Part shown: positions 54,901 through 57,900 of the stretch, piece by piece | How the letters are laid out: each line of letters starts with the position of its first letter | How positions within the stretch are numbered: the first letter of the stretch is position 1 | Source: Spirometra erinaceieuropaei | Lineage: Eukaryota > Platyhelminthes > Cestoda > Diphyllobothriidea > Diphyllobothriidae | NCBI GenBank assembly: GCA_902702965.1 | Contig: CACRXP010000619.1 | Coordinates: forward strand, 157,591 to 221,590 | DNA length: 64,000 nt | Reading direction: 5' to 3' | Notes under the pieces: generated by a model | The model's input: the letters and a program-made list of their open reading frames with translations, nothing else | Databases searched by the model: none | Told to the model about the DNA's origin: nothing | Position numbers and translations under genes: made by a program

Positions 54901-57900
54901 CTCTTCATCATAAACTGGCTTCAAATGAAGACTAGCACGCGGGAACCAATGTTTCATTTTATGTGTGGCACGCGTAGACGGACACTTTAATGTTGGTAGT
55001 CAGCGTGTCCACGACTTCCTTTGTCCGTTTTCATTGCTAACATCTTACATTTTATCGGGTTCACTGAATGTTGGAGCCGAGCCCAGCTAAGAGAGCGGTG
55101 ATGTGCCAAGTCGTCTGCGACGTCGAACTATCGTTCAGAGGAAACTTATTATCTCCTTATTCATAACAAACAAAACAACCTTGTCTCCCGATATCCTTCA
55201 TTCTTCTTGCTTATGCATTTGTAACCATTGAAGGATACACGATCGCTGGGGCAAGAGTTTTATTAGCCTGGAATCTCGGATTCCTGTTCCAATACATCAT
55301 CCGAGACAAGCAGATACGGGTGGTTCATGCACAAGGGGACGCAGTATTTATAGGACACAGTCTCCATTCTACTGCATACCTATGATTATTCACGGCACGC
55401 CCTTCACCAGGGATCGCTGCACGTGGTGTGATGCTCGGCAATCCGACGCGATGACCCTGGTGTTGGCCGAAATTCTCGCAAGACGTGACAACTGCGTAAG
55501 CCGGGAGTTGCATGAGTCATGGTTTACTGTCCCCCAGTCAATTAACAAGTGCAGTGATCTTCCCATTCCATACTCGATGCTGAGACTTCGCCTAGGCGCA
55601 GTAATTGGCCACGCGGGGAGCGCACAGGTGAACATTTTTCCCAACGCCAGGGTTGGTAGGTCAGATGGTCGAGCAATCATCACACCAACATCCAACGCAC
55701 GTGATGAAATTGCAGGAATTAACGACGCGAATGTCGCTCATCACACCGCGTGCAACGATCCCTGGTGAAGGTCGTGCCGTGAATATTTATAGGTATGCGG
55801 TAGCATGGCTACTGCATCCTATAAATACTGCAGCCCCTTATGCATGAACCAACTGTATCTGCTTTGCCTCTGATGAAGGGTTCGAAGAGGAATCCGAAAT
55901 GTCAGGCTAATAAAGCTCTTGTCCCAGCGATCGTGTCTCCTTATTCAAGTTCAACCATCTATTTCATCGACATCCATCGTGTCCTTCACAGCAGGGTAAG
56001 AGTAGGGACGGCGAGGTGCGCGTGAATTATAGTGTTTGCAGACTTGGGAAGCATCTGACGCACTCCCTCCCCCTACCCAACTGGGTCTGGCGTCAACATA
56101 GTGTCAAGAAAGCCGGAGGCAGAGGGGGTCGCAGCTGGCTGACGCGGCGATGACCTGCACCTCCTGTTAGATAACTGACAGTGATCAGGATTCTACACCA
56201 CAACACAAGTGAAGGGGGTCGGCACGTATTCCTACCGGCGCTGCCTGATGCTGCAACTAGGCGTGTTGGCAAGTCCCCCGGATGTTGGCACTTTTTATGT
56301 GTGTGCATCACCGATGACACCTACTAGAATCCATTCTAGCCCCCATGTTAATCCCGAGCATTTACCGTGCAGGCCGATTTAGGGGCCTACGCGGCAAATC
56401 ACTCCATCCCTCGCGACAACCCATCTGACGCGACTAAATCGTATCACGAGACGCGTAAAGTCGTGAACTTATAGTGTGCCAAATAACGGGCCAACTTGTT
56501 TCTTCTCAGGACTGGGGAGTCAAGGCGCGATGCCTTATTCTTAATGCGACGTCCCTGCAATGCTCACTGTGCGTGTCCACAGTGGTTAATCGCCTTGCGT
56601 GCACCGGTTAATGAACTAACGTGGGTGGTCGCTCATTTCGCATATTCATCTAATGGAGTACGTTCAGACAGCAATCAGTCCCAGCAATAGCGCACGACTT
56701 TTCTCAGTAAGCAACAGCCCCCTTACCATAGTTGGCAGTGATGCTACGCATTATTTTCGAGTTAATTCTCAATGGCAGGCCGTGAAGTTGGTTTGAACGC
56801 TCTCATACTAGAACTAGCAGTGTAACTAGCATTCAACTACAAAAAGCCATATAAAGCTTTATCTATATCACTGTTTTAATGCAACAAAAAGGGCCACTGA
56901 AAGGCACCTGCCTCTGTCGCTGAAAAGCCCGAATAAAAGAATGTGGGAAATGGGTTTTTGTTTATTTCCTACATATTGTATACATTGAGGTCGCCGTGGG
57001 TGACATAAGTGAGGAATGGCAAAAACTAGACTCGCTAAGAGCCAGCTGGGCCTCAATGAAGCGTCTACCGGCAAACACACCAGCTGATCCAATCCTCGTT
57101 GGAGATGGAAGTGGCTGGTTCGCTACCCTTCATAGATTACTCTTTAAACAGATAACCTGTTGGTTGCGTCCGAAGGGGCCTTCCATCGGACAAACGCGCG
57201 ACATTTGAAAGTTTCCTGTCACGCCAACAAAACCAAAATCTAATTCGGTGCTTATTGCAAAGGGCTAGAATAATCAGATCGGTAGACAGCATCGGGAGGA
57301 AGCCTAGAAAGATTCAGGACTTGCATTATGAAAACGGGTAGCCTGACAGATTTATTACGAACAACTTTGCCGGCCGACCGGAACAACCCCCCACACCGGC
57401 TGCCGAAAAGAAAACGCTGTTCTTCAAAGCCCACTTTTCAAGGAGACGCTGCCAGTGAACTCTAAAGAAGCAACAAGAGTTCAAATATTTTTCTCAACTT
57501 ACGTTACGCGAAAAAGGCAAAGATAGGTTGCCACCTCATGCCACCTTAATGTGTATCTACTTCTTCACTTACTTCTGTGGTACGGGTTATATTAGTCGCA
57601 CCAGCCGGCGTCTACCCAAGGACTACGAGAACACCTCCCGGCATGGCTAGGAAAAGACGAAATTAGGAGTATAATTAGCGCATATTCTCGCACATGCTTT
57701 TGATTCCAAGGATCGAGTGAAACCCAGCGAAACGTCTCGTGCGAATTATAAGGTCTCCTAGAGCTTCACGTAGGTACTGAGTCAGTGTCTGTTAGCAACA
57801 GCAGAAGCTGCTGCAGTCAGGCTGTGAGAGCCGATCTTGTGTGGGCAGAAGAACCTTGTTCAGGCCGTGAGTTAACCGTGTCCAAAGATAGGCTAACTAC

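Larger units (their letters stand above)
55205..55950 (+). mobile_element. PLE 3' end enclosed by inverted copies of its flank
   Basis: The centre (55430-55700) encodes the end of a GIY-YIG tail: LAEILARRDNCVSRELHESW then PQSINKCSDLPIPYSMLRLR. The right flank (55735-55945) contains gaatatttataggtatgcgg and a hammerhead. The left flank (55205-55420) is the same sequence inverted and more diverged. Arms are about 210 bp. The element lacks the reverse transcriptase. Confidence 0.8.
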
